64,000 nucleotides of DNA from Flavobacteriales bacterium (lineage in GTDB: Bacteria; Bacteroidota; Bacteroidia; UBA10329), in the NCBI GenBank assembly GCA_021739695.1, contig JAIPBM010000002.1, positions 62,001 to 126,000 of the forward strand, given 5' to 3'. The notes under the pieces were generated by a model, which had not been told where the DNA came from, did not search any database, and was given only the letters and a program-made list of their open reading frames with translations. Position numbers and translations under genes: made by a program. This document shows positions 35,662 to 44,728 of the stretch, piece after piece (the first letter of the stretch is position 1; every line of letters begins with the position of its first letter).

Positions 35662-36690
35662 ATGGAGTACTTAAATCCGAACAATTTTTTGCTTGCCACG
35701 GAAACGATGGCCGTTGTAGATGTTCGTTCGCCACAAGAATTTGAGTCTGGACACCTTCCTGGCGCCACCAGTATTCCCTTGTTTGCTGATGACGAACGGG
35801 CCATTGTGGGAACGATTTACAAACAACAGGGTAAAAAAGATGCGATTGAAAAAGGCTTAGAGATTGTCGGTCCTAAAATGGCTGAATTGGCTAAACGGGC
35901 TGCACAAGTTGCCGTGAACGGAAATTTAGGCGTTTACTGTTGGCGCGGAGGCATGCGAAGCAACAGAATGGCGTGGCTTTTTGAGCAGGTTGGACTCAAT
36001 TGCACCGTCCTTGAGGGCGGGTACAAAGCCTACAGAAATGCTGCGCTTGGTGGTTATTCTGAACTAAAAAACTTCATCGTAATTGACGGTCCAACAGGAA
36101 GTGGGAAAACCAATATTTTACATGCGCTAAAAGACTCTGGAGAGCAGATCTTGGACTTGGAAGGATTAGCAAGCCACAAAGGCTCTGCGTTCGGAAACAT
36201 CGGGATGAATCCGCAGCCGACATCGCAGCAATTCCAGAATGATCTCTATCATGAATTAAGGAGTCTTAGCTTGGAAAAACGTATTTGGATAGAACGGGAA
36301 GGGATGACAATCGGTCGTGTTTATCTGCCACAGCCGCTGTGGCTGACATTACGAAGTTCTGCCGCAATTGCCATAGAGGTTCCTTTGGAAATAAGGGTCC
36401 AACGTCTAGTGGCTGACTATGGTTCGTCCTCATTCTCCTCACTAGAAACCGGAATTAAAAAACTTCAGCAAAACCTTGGCGGGCAGAATATGAAACTCGC
36501 CTTGGAACTCCTTGCAGCCGGAAAATTGGACGAGGTTGCTGAGCTACTTCTATCCTATTACGATAAACGATACTCATTCAGTAAAGACAAATACGTGGCT
36601 CGTCCACCAACTGTTCTGAAACTGAACGAAGCCAATAGCGCCATCAACGCACAACTAATGATTGACTTAGCAAACAAACTCAAACTATGA
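35662..36690 (+). CDS. selU: tRNA 2-selenouridine synthase
   Basis: Replaces sulfur by selenium in the wobble 2-thiouridine of tRNAs for Lys, Glu and Gln, using selenophosphate. 342 residues, a little shorter than the E. coli protein. The N-terminal rhodanese domain has VVDVRSPQEFESGHLPGA and the catalytic Cys93 in GVYCWRGGMRS. The C-terminal P-loop domain has IDGPTGSGKTNIL (141-153), followed by LEGLASHKGSAFGNIG and WIEREGMTIGRVYLP. The stop overlaps the selD start by 4 bases (ATGA), a pairing that makes functional sense because SelD supplies the selenium donor. Confidence 0.95.
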   Translation: MEYLNPNNFLLATETMAVVDVRSPQEFESGHLPGATSIPLFADDERAIVGTIYKQQGKKDAIEKGLEIVGPKMAELAKRAAQVAVNGNLGVYCWRGGMRSNRMAWLFEQVGLNCTVLEGGYKAYRNAALGGYSELKNFIVIDGPTGSGKTNILHALKDSGEQILDLEGLASHKGSAFGNIGMNPQPTSQQFQNDLYHELRSLSLEKRIWIEREGMTIGRVYLPQPLWLTLRSSAAIAIEVPLEIRVQRLVADYGSSSFSSLETGIKKLQQNLGGQNMKLALELLAAGKLDEVAELLLSYYDKRYSFSKDKYVARPPTVLKLNEANSAINAQLMIDLANKLKL

Positions 36691-37730
36691 GTACAGAAGC
36701 CATAAAACTCACCCAATTTTCCCATGGTTCCGGATGTGGATGCAAAATATCACCACAGGTTTTAGCACAAATTCTTTCCAGTTCAGAGAAGGCTGCGGAA
36801 TTTCCTGATCTATTGGTAGGAAATGCAACGAAAGACGATGCCGCTGTTTACCGCATAAGCGATGATCAAGCCATCATCAGTACCACGGACTTCTTTATGC
36901 CAATTGTAGATGACGCATTCCAATTTGGAGGAATTGCTTCGGCCAATGCGCTTTCAGACGTTTATGCTATGGGCGGAAAACCGTTGATGGCAATCGCTAT
37001 CTTGGGTTGGCCGTTGGATAGGATTCCCACGGATGTTGCACAACAGGTCATGGAGGGCGCTAGGTCTATTTGCGCCAAGGCAAACATACCATTGGCCGGT
37101 GGTCACAGCATCGATTCGCCCGAACCAATATTTGGTCTTTCGGTAACTGGTTCAGTCAACATCTCAAATCTGAAAAGAAACGACAATGCTCAGGTTGGCG
37201 ATTCCATATATATAACCAAGCCGCTAGGTGTTGGCATTTTGAGTGCAGCACAAAAGCGCGGAAAGGCAGTTGCGAAAGACCATGAAATGGCCGTTAAGCA
37301 AATGCTGAAACTAAACACTTTTGGAGCTGTCGCTTCGGTACTGAATGGCGTTTCTGCCATGACTGATGTGACTGGTTTTGGTTTGATGGGACATTTGATT
37401 GAAGTGTGCGAAGGAAGTAGTGTTTCTGCAGAGATTAATTATTCTAAAGTGCCGCTTTTAGAAAACCTGAAAACGTACCTGGATCAATTCATTTATCCAG
37501 ATATGACCATGAAGAACTTTAGCAGCTATTCATCTAAGACTTCCACTTTGGGCGGAGAACAGCTTTTCACTCTTTGCGATCCACAAACAAGTGGCGGCTT
37601 GCTGATATGTGTTAACCCTGAAGCTGAAATAGAGTTTCTCGCCTTGGCCAAAGAAGAAAATCAGCCCGTTTGGAGAATTGGATTGATAACTGACTTGAAG
37701 GAAAAAATCGTTTCTGTGCTGAACGGTTGA
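36687..37730 (+). CDS. selD: Selenide, water dikinase (selenophosphate synthetase)
   Basis: Makes selenophosphate from selenide and ATP. 347 residues. The N-terminal LTQFSHGSGCGCKISPQ puts Cys17 and Lys20 at the catalytic positions of the E. coli enzyme; it is Cys, not selenocysteine. VGNATKDDAAVYRI, STTDFFMPIVDD, LSDVYAMGGKP and LAGGHSIDSPEPIFGLSVTG are ordered SelD/PurM motifs, and the glycine-rich DPQTSGGLLI is near the C-terminus. Translationally coupled to selU. No selA, selB or selenoprotein gene appears in this window, so selenouridine is the only selenium use visible here. Confidence 0.97.
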   Translation: MSTEAIKLTQFSHGSGCGCKISPQVLAQILSSSEKAAEFPDLLVGNATKDDAAVYRISDDQAIISTTDFFMPIVDDAFQFGGIASANALSDVYAMGGKPLMAIAILGWPLDRIPTDVAQQVMEGARSICAKANIPLAGGHSIDSPEPIFGLSVTGSVNISNLKRNDNAQVGDSIYITKPLGVGILSAAQKRGKAVAKDHEMAVKQMLKLNTFGAVASVLNGVSAMTDVTGFGLMGHLIEVCEGSSVSAEINYSKVPLLENLKTYLDQFIYPDMTMKNFSSYSSKTSTLGGEQLFTLCDPQTSGGLLICVNPEAEIEFLALAKEENQPVWRIGLITDLKEKIVSVLNG

Positions 37731-37847
37731 ATTCCATAAAGAATGTTAGATCGATTCTTATCCATAAACACAGACCTGATTTTTACGTTAGCATTTGCAA
37801 AACATCGGTATCATTACCGCCCAAAATAATTTCAATCTCCTAAACAC

Positions 37848-39452
37848 ATGAATCAATTCAATCGAATTCTGCCTGTTATTCTCTGCGGAGCGCTCGGTTT
37901 TAATACAGCCTTCTCTCAAGACGCATCTCTTAAAGGATGGCAAATGAAAGATCCTTCCGAAGGAACATATGGTGTGGGGGCAGAAAAAGCATACGACTTG
38001 CTTAAGGATCGCAAACCAACGCGTGTGGTTGTGGCCATTTTGGATTCTGGTGTAGACACGGATCATGAAGATCTGAAAGCCAACATCTGGGTGAACGAAG
38101 ACGAGATTGCTGGCAACGGCATTGACGATGACAAAAACGGCTACGTAGACGACATCAATGGTTGGAATTTTCTAGGAAATGAAGACGGAAAGAATTTGGA
38201 TGAGGCTAACTTGGAAATAACGCGCATCTACAGAAAACTGGCACCTAAGTTTCAGAGCGTTGAATCAGAAAAATCTGTTGCTAAAACTGACCGTTCTGAT
38301 TACAGTCTTTTCAAAAAGGCCGAAACAGAAATCCTGAAGGAATTGAATGATGCGGCTGCTGAATTTGGACAGATCGATGGTTTTTTGACCGTTTACATGG
38401 CAGCAGACAGTGCCGCCAAAGCACAGTTTGGCGATGAATATTCAGCGGAAAACATCCAATCGTGGCAACCGGAATCTGATGGCAATAAACTGTATCAAAG
38501 TATTCTGGCTGGTCTTTCTCAAGACCCTAACTTCTCAAAAGAGGCATTGGAGAAATACCACGATTACCTGAAGGACAAATTAGAATATCACTACAATCCA
38601 CAGTTCGTAGATCGTTCACTCATCGGTGATGATCCCTATAACATGGAAGAGCGTTTTTACGGAAATAATGATGTTTCTGCACCACATGACGATCACGGAA
38701 CACACGTTGCAGGAATTGTTGGTGCCATCAACGGAAACGGAATTGGAATGGACGGCATCTGCAAGAACGTGGAACTGATGATTGTGCGGACCGTGCCTAA
38801 TGGTGATGAGTTTGACAAGGATGTGGCAAACGCCATTCGATATGCCGCTGACAATGGAGCTCACATCATCAACATGAGTTTTGGTAAAGCCTATTCTCCA
38901 GATTTCGAAGCTGTTCAGCAGGCAATTAAATATGCAGAAGGTAAAGGCGTGTTGATGATTCACGCTGCGGGTAATGATGCTGAGAACCTCGATAAAGCGG
39001 CCAATTTCCCCGATCCTGATTACACGTTTCAAAAAGAACCGTGCTCCACATGGTTGACCATTGGCGCATCAGCATCAACGGGTGATGAACATCTCGTTGG
39101 CGTTTTCTCAAATTACGGGAAGAAAACGGTCGATCTATTCTCGCCAGGCGTTAGCATTTATTCCACCAAACCGAATAACACTTACGAGTTTGAGGACGGA
39201 ACAAGTATGGCCGCACCAGTCGTAAGTGGCGTTGCTGCATTGATCAAATCGTATTTCCCAGAAATTACGGCCGTTCAATTAAAAGAGCTTTTGCTCGAAT
39301 CAAGCAACAAATACCCGAAGCTTTCGGTGCTTCTTCCAGACCCAGAATACCAGCAAAACAAATCCACTAAATTCAAGAAATTGTCAAGCAACGGAGGCGT
39401 AGTTAATGCTTACAATGCAGCAAAGTTGGCTTTAACACTTTACGCAAAATAA
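37848..39452 (+). CDS. Subtilisin-like serine protease with a large insertion
   Basis: 534 residues with a signal peptide ending at AFSQ (about 24). The catalytic triad of family S8 is complete: Asp66 in VVVAILDSGVDTDHEDL, His about 283 in DDHGTHVAGIVGA and Ser about 458 in GTSMAAPVVSGVAALIK; the oxyanion Asn lies in HAAGNDAENLD. Instead of the usual 35-45 residues, about 215 residues separate Asp and His. This insert (about 105-270) is helical and charged. No T9SS tail is seen, so the enzyme may stay in the periplasm or be lipid-independent. A co-directional membrane-protein gene follows after 48 bases. Confidence 0.93.
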   Translation: MNQFNRILPVILCGALGFNTAFSQDASLKGWQMKDPSEGTYGVGAEKAYDLLKDRKPTRVVVAILDSGVDTDHEDLKANIWVNEDEIAGNGIDDDKNGYVDDINGWNFLGNEDGKNLDEANLEITRIYRKLAPKFQSVESEKSVAKTDRSDYSLFKKAETEILKELNDAAAEFGQIDGFLTVYMAADSAAKAQFGDEYSAENIQSWQPESDGNKLYQSILAGLSQDPNFSKEALEKYHDYLKDKLEYHYNPQFVDRSLIGDDPYNMEERFYGNNDVSAPHDDHGTHVAGIVGAINGNGIGMDGICKNVELMIVRTVPNGDEFDKDVANAIRYAADNGAHIINMSFGKAYSPDFEAVQQAIKYAEGKGVLMIHAAGNDAENLDKAANFPDPDYTFQKEPCSTWLTIGASASTGDEHLVGVFSNYGKKTVDLFSPGVSIYSTKPNNTYEFEDGTSMAAPVVSGVAALIKSYFPEITAVQLKELLLESSNKYPKLSVLLPDPEYQQNKSTKFKKLSSNGGVVNAYNAAKLALTLYAK

Positions 39453-39500
39453 GATATCGGTTTCTTTTTCGTTACCTTAGGATAACCTTAATCGTAATCC

Positions 39501-39893
39501 ATGAAAAAGTTACTCGCTGTTATTGCTGGTCTTGCTGTTGCTTTTGTGCTTATTACAGCAGGGACTTTTGCGTCTGCCAAGTTTTTTGGAAGCCTTGAGG
39601 TCTTCAGTCCTTCACTCGATGGAGCGAAAGAGTTGGTTAGAAGTCTTTCTGATATTGGACTCATCCTTGTCATCGTATCGCATGCCATCGGATCTCTTGC
39701 TGGTGGCGTTATGGTCGGTTGGATTTTGAAGGATGATACAATGAATGTCGGACTTACTCTTGGAGCAATCATGACCATTCTCGGCTTCGTTAATATGACG
39801 CTGATTCCTACGTATCCAGAATGGTTCTATTTAGATTTCATCGTGTTCATTCCCTTGTCTATGTTTGGAGCCAATTACACCTCCAAACTTTAG
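39501..39893 (+). CDS. Small four-helix membrane protein, function unknown
   Basis: 130 residues with hydrophobic segments at about 5-24, 50-74, 80-100 and 107-124. The segments contain several Gly (IGSLAGGVMVGWIL) and the loops few charges. The family is not recognised. It lies 8 bases upstream of the FAD oxidoreductase gene and 48 bases after the subtilase, so the three probably form one transcript. Confidence 0.7.
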   Translation: MKKLLAVIAGLAVAFVLITAGTFASAKFFGSLEVFSPSLDGAKELVRSLSDIGLILVIVSHAIGSLAGGVMVGWILKDDTMNVGLTLGAIMTILGFVNMTLIPTYPEWFYLDFIVFIPLSMFGANYTSKL

Positions 39894-39901
39894 ACTGATT
39901 C

Positions 39902-40978
39902 ATGCAGACAGAGAATTTGATTGTTGGCCTCGGAATCGCTGGCCTGAATCTCTGTCATCAACTCGAAAAGGCGGGAAAGTCGTTCATCGTCATCGATAAT
40001 TGCCCAACTAATTCTGCTTCGCTGATTGCTGGCGGTATTTACAATCCTGTGGTCTTCAAGCGCAAGCTTAAAAGTTGGAAAGCTGATGTTCTCATTCCGA
40101 CCTTAGTTGAGGCGTATGATGAGATAGACGCTCGATTGAATATTACATCACTACACCATCAATTCCCTATCCTCAAGCCAATAACATCTATTGATGACCT
40201 TGGACAATGGCAACGGGTAATTCAGGAAGAACGGCTCATTCCATATGTCGAATCAATCGAAATGGGTTCTCCGGAAGGACCTTTTAAAGAAGGAATTATT
40301 GCAAATACAACCATTCAGAATGGTGGATTTCTAAGAATTGGAAAGACACTTTTGGCCTATCGCGATTACTTGAAAAAGAAGGGATTGTTGATTCAAGACG
40401 CCTTTGATTATTCCGATCTTCACGTCAATGCTTCTAGGGTTGAATACAAAGACATACTTGCTAATCGGATTATATTCTCTGAAGGTCGTTTTATCTCCGA
40501 AAATCCCTATTTCAGCTGGGTGCCATTCAAGCCTACAAAAGGTCAGATTCTCACTGTTAAAACCGATGGCTCACTAACTGCGGATAGAATCTACAATCAT
40601 CAGTTTCTTTTGTTCCCAACTGAACAGAAAGACGTGTTCAAACTTGGCGCTACGTACGAATGGGACAGATTGGATGAAATTCCAACCAACGCATCAACGG
40701 ACGAGTTGCTTTCCAAAGCAGAAAAGGTTCTGAACGTAAAAGTCGAGGTGCTCGAAGAAAAGGCCGCCATTCGCCCAACGGTTGTGGATAGACGGCCAGT
40801 ACTTGGCGCTCATCCCGAATACAAAAACATCTTCCTATTTAACGGAATGGGAACGAAAGGGGTGATGATTGCGCCCTATTTCGCAAAGCAATTGGTCGAT
40901 TTCATCTACACTCATCAGGAACTTGACTCGGAAGTTAGCTTGAACCGATTTCTTCGCAGGCACTATAAGAAAGAGTGA
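39902..40978 (+). CDS. FAD-dependent oxidoreductase of the DAO (D-amino acid oxidase-like) family
   Basis: 358 residues. The N-terminal dinucleotide motif LIVGLGIAGLNLCHQLEKAGK (5-25) and FIVIDNC mark a Rossmann FAD domain. SASLIAGGIYNPVVFKR fits the substrate-side loop. The C-terminal IRPTVVDRRPVLGAHPEYKNIFLFNGMGTKGVMIAPY is the second FAD-binding motif of glycine-oxidase/DAO-type enzymes. The substrate is probably a secondary or imino amine but cannot be named. It overlaps the convergent lipB gene by 16 bases. Confidence 0.88.
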   Translation: MQTENLIVGLGIAGLNLCHQLEKAGKSFIVIDNCPTNSASLIAGGIYNPVVFKRKLKSWKADVLIPTLVEAYDEIDARLNITSLHHQFPILKPITSIDDLGQWQRVIQEERLIPYVESIEMGSPEGPFKEGIIANTTIQNGGFLRIGKTLLAYRDYLKKKGLLIQDAFDYSDLHVNASRVEYKDILANRIIFSEGRFISENPYFSWVPFKPTKGQILTVKTDGSLTADRIYNHQFLLFPTEQKDVFKLGATYEWDRLDEIPTNASTDELLSKAEKVLNVKVEVLEEKAAIRPTVVDRRPVLGAHPEYKNIFLFNGMGTKGVMIAPYFAKQLVDFIYTHQELDSEVSLNRFLRRHYKKE

Positions 40979-41670
40979 ATTCCGAGTTCTTTCTGAATTG
41001 CTGATTTCAACTTCAATTTCACTTCTTCTTCGTTCACAACCATTCTTAATTCCTGCTGCATAGAAGTAACAGCCTTATCGTCAATTCCGCACGGAATAAT
41101 GTGCTTGTAATACTCTAAATCTGTATTCACATTCAGCGCAAAGCCATGCATCGTCACCCAGCGGCTGGTGTGCATCCCGAAGGCACAGATTTTGCGTGCC
41201 TTTTCAGCATGTTCCCAATCGATCCAAACGCCCGTAAAACCTTTGGGCCCTCGACCTGCTTCAATTCCATACTCAGCTAACGTAGCGATGATGGCATCTT
41301 CCAGTTTATCAATGAATTTATGGATGTCGTGGAAGAAAAAATCAAGGTCAAAAATCGGGTAGCCAACTATCTGACCAGGACCGTGATAAGTAATATCACC
41401 TCCGCGATTGATGTGGTAAAATTCCGCGCCATGAAGCTTCAGCTCACTTTGGTTCAGAAGTAAGTTTTCTTCGTTTCCGCTCTTACCCAATGTGTACACA
41501 TTCGGGTGAGAACAGAAGATAAGCCGACTTTCAGTGGGGTTTTCGAGTTGGGGATTGAGCTTGTTCCACTTCTTTCTATCGGTCATTTCGTGAAACTGAC
41601 CAAGCTGATAATCCCAACATTCCTTGTAAGGAACGAGGCCTTTGTCTTCGAAAAAGACCTTATGAGTCAT
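40963..41670 (-). CDS. lipB: Octanoyltransferase (lipoate biosynthesis)
   Basis: Transfers octanoyl from acyl carrier protein to lipoyl domains. 235 residues. RLIFCSHPNVYTLGKSG, RGGDITYHGPGQIVGYPI, KIGAFGMHTSRWVTMHG-type residues (here KICAFGMHTSRW) and PCGIDDKAVTSMQQEL with the catalytic Cys are typical LipB motifs; the Lys partner is in GGDITYHGPG context downstream. Its ATG overlaps the stop of the sugar isomerase gene by one base (TGATG). lipA is not in the window. Confidence 0.95.
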   Translation of the reverse strand: MTHKVFFEDKGLVPYKECWDYQLGQFHEMTDRKKWNKLNPQLENPTESRLIFCSHPNVYTLGKSGNEENLLLNQSELKLHGAEFYHINRGGDITYHGPGQIVGYPIFDLDFFFHDIHKFIDKLEDAIIATLAEYGIEAGRGPKGFTGVWIDWEHAEKARKICAFGMHTSRWVTMHGFALNVNTDLEYYKHIIPCGIDDKAVTSMQQELRMVVNEEEVKLKLKSAIQKELGIHSFL

Positions 41671-42653
41671 CAGAGTTTTGCGAGTTCTCCTTTTAGGTGA
41701 TCTATCACCTTCACTTCTGTCTCGTCAATGCCTTTTTTCTCGGCCAAGAAATACGTAATCCAGTCACCAATATGAATCAGATAGAGTGATCGTTGAAGGT
41801 CGCTTTCTCCTTTCGACCAAATCTCAACAGTTGTATTTGTATACTCTGCAAAAGTTCCTTTGTTGATGTCCATTCGTGCCTGAATTCGCTTGAAATCAGA
41901 TTCATTTCTGAATAACACAACCGCCAAATCATCATTCTTGGTTCTCCAACCAACCAGCTCATTATGGTTCATTTCTGGAACTACATGATGCCAGCAAAGC
42001 ATTTTACTGTTCTCGTTTATCTGCTGGCGAAATCGAGTAGCAACACCACCAAAACCATCAGCAGCATAGATCACCGGAATCTTCCCAAACAGTTTTTCAG
42101 TTACTTCCAATGCCTCTTTTTGGATAGCCGATTCGTTGTCGTCCAAAAGCTTCATTCCGGCTTCCAGTTCTTTCTCGAATTTCTTCGAAATGATGCCGTG
42201 TGCATGAAGCGCGTAAAGTACTTCGGGGAAGGAAAGTCCAAAACTTGCGCGTGGCGGCTGACCACCTGGAATTTCAATGAAATCCCAGTGATGTTTATCG
42301 GCCATCTCCTTCAGCTTTCCACCACTGGAAATGACAACGATCTTCGCGCCTTTTTCGTGCGCCAATTCTGTGGCGCTTAACGTCTCTTCGGTATTTCCTG
42401 AATAGGAACACGCAATAAAAAGTGTTTCGTCATCCACAAAACCCGGAACGAAATAACCATTATTGGTCGTTATCGGAATTCCCGCTTCCGAAGCCACTAC
42501 TTCCGCAGCAATCGTTCCTCCAATTCCAGAGCCACCAAGGCCCGAAATAAGCACGTTAGACAGCTTTCGTCTTTTCTCCGTTGGAGAATAGGCATTGCCA
42601 ATAACAATCGCGTGAGCAATCTGATTTGTGAAGTCTTTTATGAGTTCTTTCAT
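41670..42653 (-). CDS. Bifunctional phosphoglucose/phosphomannose isomerase-type SIS protein
   Basis: Interconverts aldose and ketose 6-phosphates. 327 residues from the ATG at 42653, five bases after the upstream stop; a TTG nine bases earlier is less likely. The tandem SIS-domain layout has LISGLGGSGIGGTIAAEV (phosphosugar-binding), FIACSYSGNTEETLSA and PEMNHNELVGWR, with the C-terminal His region LYLIHIGDWITYFLAEKKGIDETEV. This fits the archaeal-type PGI/PMI family found in Bacteroidota. Coupled to lipB downstream and to the CocE-type hydrolase upstream by tight spacing. Confidence 0.92.
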   Translation of the reverse strand: MKELIKDFTNQIAHAIVIGNAYSPTEKRRKLSNVLISGLGGSGIGGTIAAEVVASEAGIPITTNNGYFVPGFVDDETLFIACSYSGNTEETLSATELAHEKGAKIVVISSGGKLKEMADKHHWDFIEIPGGQPPRASFGLSFPEVLYALHAHGIISKKFEKELEAGMKLLDDNESAIQKEALEVTEKLFGKIPVIYAADGFGGVATRFRQQINENSKMLCWHHVVPEMNHNELVGWRTKNDDLAVVLFRNESDFKRIQARMDINKGTFAEYTNTTVEIWSKGESDLQRSLYLIHIGDWITYFLAEKKGIDETEVKVIDHLKGELAKL

Positions 42654-42658
42654 GGTGT

Positions 42659-44653
42659 TCAATTCGTGTTTTTACTCACAATTGGTAAGCGGACAAAACT
42701 ACCGTTTTCGCCTCCTGAAATGATATTGATTTTTTCCGGCCGGATTGCTTCTGCAGGAATATCGAAATGGTCTTTATCTGCAACACCTACCGCCAAGCGG
42801 ATACGATTTCCGGCTTTGATCGTGTAACTGGTTGGAATGAGGTCGATAACGGTCTGAGTGAATTCGTTCGGTTTCAGCTCAATCATCGACTTTTCCTTGT
42901 ACGAATGCTGCGGAAAACAGGTCTTGTAATCTGGGTTTTCGGTCAAAGCGGCAAAGTCCAGATCAAGCATTCCTTCCGTGATGTAGCGGCTTGTTCCATC
43001 TGGCAAAACTTCCTCCAGATACACGAAAATGTGTCCTTTTCCAGTGCTAGTACTCACGTTCAAATGAACTTCTGGATGCCCGGTGATTTCCACGTCCTCT
43101 GCCAAAACAGGCCCGTCAAACACTTCCATCAGATTGTCCTGCGCATTTCGCGGGCCGTAGAATGTGTCTTCGTATTTGTAAAGCACAGTGAGGGAGTTCC
43201 ATCTCGTGCCTCCGCCTTTTTCGCCATAACCGGTGGTGGTAGCATAATCGCAGAAATGCTCAATGCTGGATTCGGTCGGAATTTTGGTGGTGGTCAGCAT
43301 TTCTTTTGATAAGAACATGTCTGCTGATTGGACCTCTTTTGGCGGCCAAGTGGTTGATGCCTTCCATGCCTGCTCACCCATTGTGAAATAGTTAACTGGT
43401 GGCTCATTTTCCAGTCCCGTGTCAATTCCTTTCACATATTGATCAAAGAAACGGAGCACCTCCATTTGAATATTCAGCTCCTTGGTCTTAGTTCCTGTGG
43501 CATTACTGAAATATTGGCCTGGACCGTGATCCCAAGGTCCAACCATTACGCGTTTCGTGTTCGATGTGTTCCAGAATCCTTTGAACACCGAATTGGAAAG
43601 TGCACCATCAAACCAGCCTGAAATCCTGAATATAGGCACGCCACTTGCCTCCACGTCTTTTACACGAGCATGAATACTACAGTCGTCAGCCGTTAATTCT
43701 GCGCCATGGCCACGGTCTGGTTCGTCTCTTGCGCGAACGCGATACAGCCCTTCGAAAATATCGTAGTTGTCTTTATGCTGTGCCATCGCTTCTTGAAGCA
43801 GAATTCCCTTTTTATCGCCATCAACCGGACTAGGCCATTTCACAAAGGTTTTCACCTTCTTGCCTAATGGCGCAAGCGTGTTTTGATCAAGCGCATTTGT
43901 GGTCAACCGCCATTCCTTAACAAAAGGTGTTTGGCGGATTCCGCCAGGATAAACAATATCTGTATAGAGATCCCAAATATCGCTTCGCGGAACACATGCT
44001 TTTAGCGATGGATGCTTGGTGATCAATGCCAATTCGGCCGTGGTTCCAGTGTATGAAATTCCGGTGGTAGCCGTTTTTCCATCAGACCATGGTTCGGCCA
44101 CGATCCAATCCAGCATTACGCCCATGTCTGTCACTTCCTGTGGCGAGAACTCCATGTCGCGATGACCATACGAAGCGCCCGTTCCACGCAGATCGACTAT
44201 CGCTACGGCATAACCGTGCGAATTGAAAAACTTCACTTCGTCCTCGGCCACGCTTCCAAACGCTGGGTCTTTGATGCCTCTCCAAAATGCTTTCAACTGA
44301 AACGTTCGAACGTAACGAACGAAATAAACCACAGTCGGAACCTTGGTTCCTTCTTCCAGGTCCTTTGGGAGAAAAATATCAACGGCCAACTTTACACCAT
44401 CGGTCATCGGTACATATTGCGACCGATAATCGAAAGCCGCTTTGTACTGTGGTTCGGGGCTGTAATGGCTTTCACCAAGTGTTTTGGTGCCTTCCTTGCC
44501 GCCACCCGCTTGCGCGGAAGTAATCAGAGAAAAGAAAAATAGAAAATAGAAAAAACGAACTGAGTTACGAGCGAAGAAAAAATCTCCATTAAACGTGATG
44601 ATTTCTCTCTCCTTTGGGGAGATGCCGAAGGCAAAGGGGCTGCTTTTTTTCAT
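42659..44653 (-). CDS. CocE/NonD-family (S15) secreted alpha/beta hydrolase
   Basis: 664 residues. The alpha/beta hydrolase part has YVPMTDGVKLAVDIFLPKD and the nucleophile motif GISYTGTTAELAL. The acid is near WFDGALSNSVFKG and the His in VGPWDHGPGQYF. The C-terminal half is the beta-jelly-roll PepX_C domain (VEITGHPEVHLNVSTSTGKG). Relatives hydrolyse acyl esters, beta-lactam side chains or X-Pro dipeptides. A secretion signal (about 31-48, FFYFLFFFSLITSAQA) follows an odd N-terminal extension, MKKSSPFAFGISPKERE, encoded by a Bacteroidota-type palindromic repeat. This start is the only in-frame ATG before the signal, and a TATATTCG -7-like box lies 7 bases upstream of it (44661-44668). Confidence 0.85.
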   Translation of the reverse strand: MKKSSPFAFGISPKEREIITFNGDFFFARNSVRFFYFLFFFSLITSAQAGGGKEGTKTLGESHYSPEPQYKAAFDYRSQYVPMTDGVKLAVDIFLPKDLEEGTKVPTVVYFVRYVRTFQLKAFWRGIKDPAFGSVAEDEVKFFNSHGYAVAIVDLRGTGASYGHRDMEFSPQEVTDMGVMLDWIVAEPWSDGKTATTGISYTGTTAELALITKHPSLKACVPRSDIWDLYTDIVYPGGIRQTPFVKEWRLTTNALDQNTLAPLGKKVKTFVKWPSPVDGDKKGILLQEAMAQHKDNYDIFEGLYRVRARDEPDRGHGAELTADDCSIHARVKDVEASGVPIFRISGWFDGALSNSVFKGFWNTSNTKRVMVGPWDHGPGQYFSNATGTKTKELNIQMEVLRFFDQYVKGIDTGLENEPPVNYFTMGEQAWKASTTWPPKEVQSADMFLSKEMLTTTKIPTESSIEHFCDYATTTGYGEKGGGTRWNSLTVLYKYEDTFYGPRNAQDNLMEVFDGPVLAEDVEITGHPEVHLNVSTSTGKGHIFVYLEEVLPDGTSRYITEGMLDLDFAALTENPDYKTCFPQHSYKEKSMIELKPNEFTQTVIDLIPTSYTIKAGNRIRLAVGVADKDHFDIPAEAIRPEKINIISGGENGSFVRLPIVSKNTN
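44605..44645 (-). repeat. Palindromic interspersed repeat forming the first codons of the CocE-type gene
   Basis: Read on the minus strand the block has CCCCTTTG, the small palindrome TGCC-TTC-GGCA and CCCCAAAGGAG in sequence. This closely resembles the CCCTTCGGCATCTCCCCAAAGG-type repeats scattered in Bacteroidota genomes. It encodes SSPFAFGISPKERE directly after MKK. Confidence 0.55.
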
Positions 44654-44705
44654 GGGAACGCGAATATACTGCGTTTCTGTGCGAGGCCGCCTTAGCGCGG
44701 CCTGT

Positions 44706-44713
44706 TATCTTTG
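44706..44713 (+). promoter_or_regulatory. -7 promoter box of lysS
   Basis: TATCTTTG, exact consensus, 15 bases before the lysS ATG at 44729. It supports that ATG rather than the TTG at 44711, which lies inside the box. Confidence 0.6.
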
Positions 44714-44728
44714 CGCAAAATTTTACGC

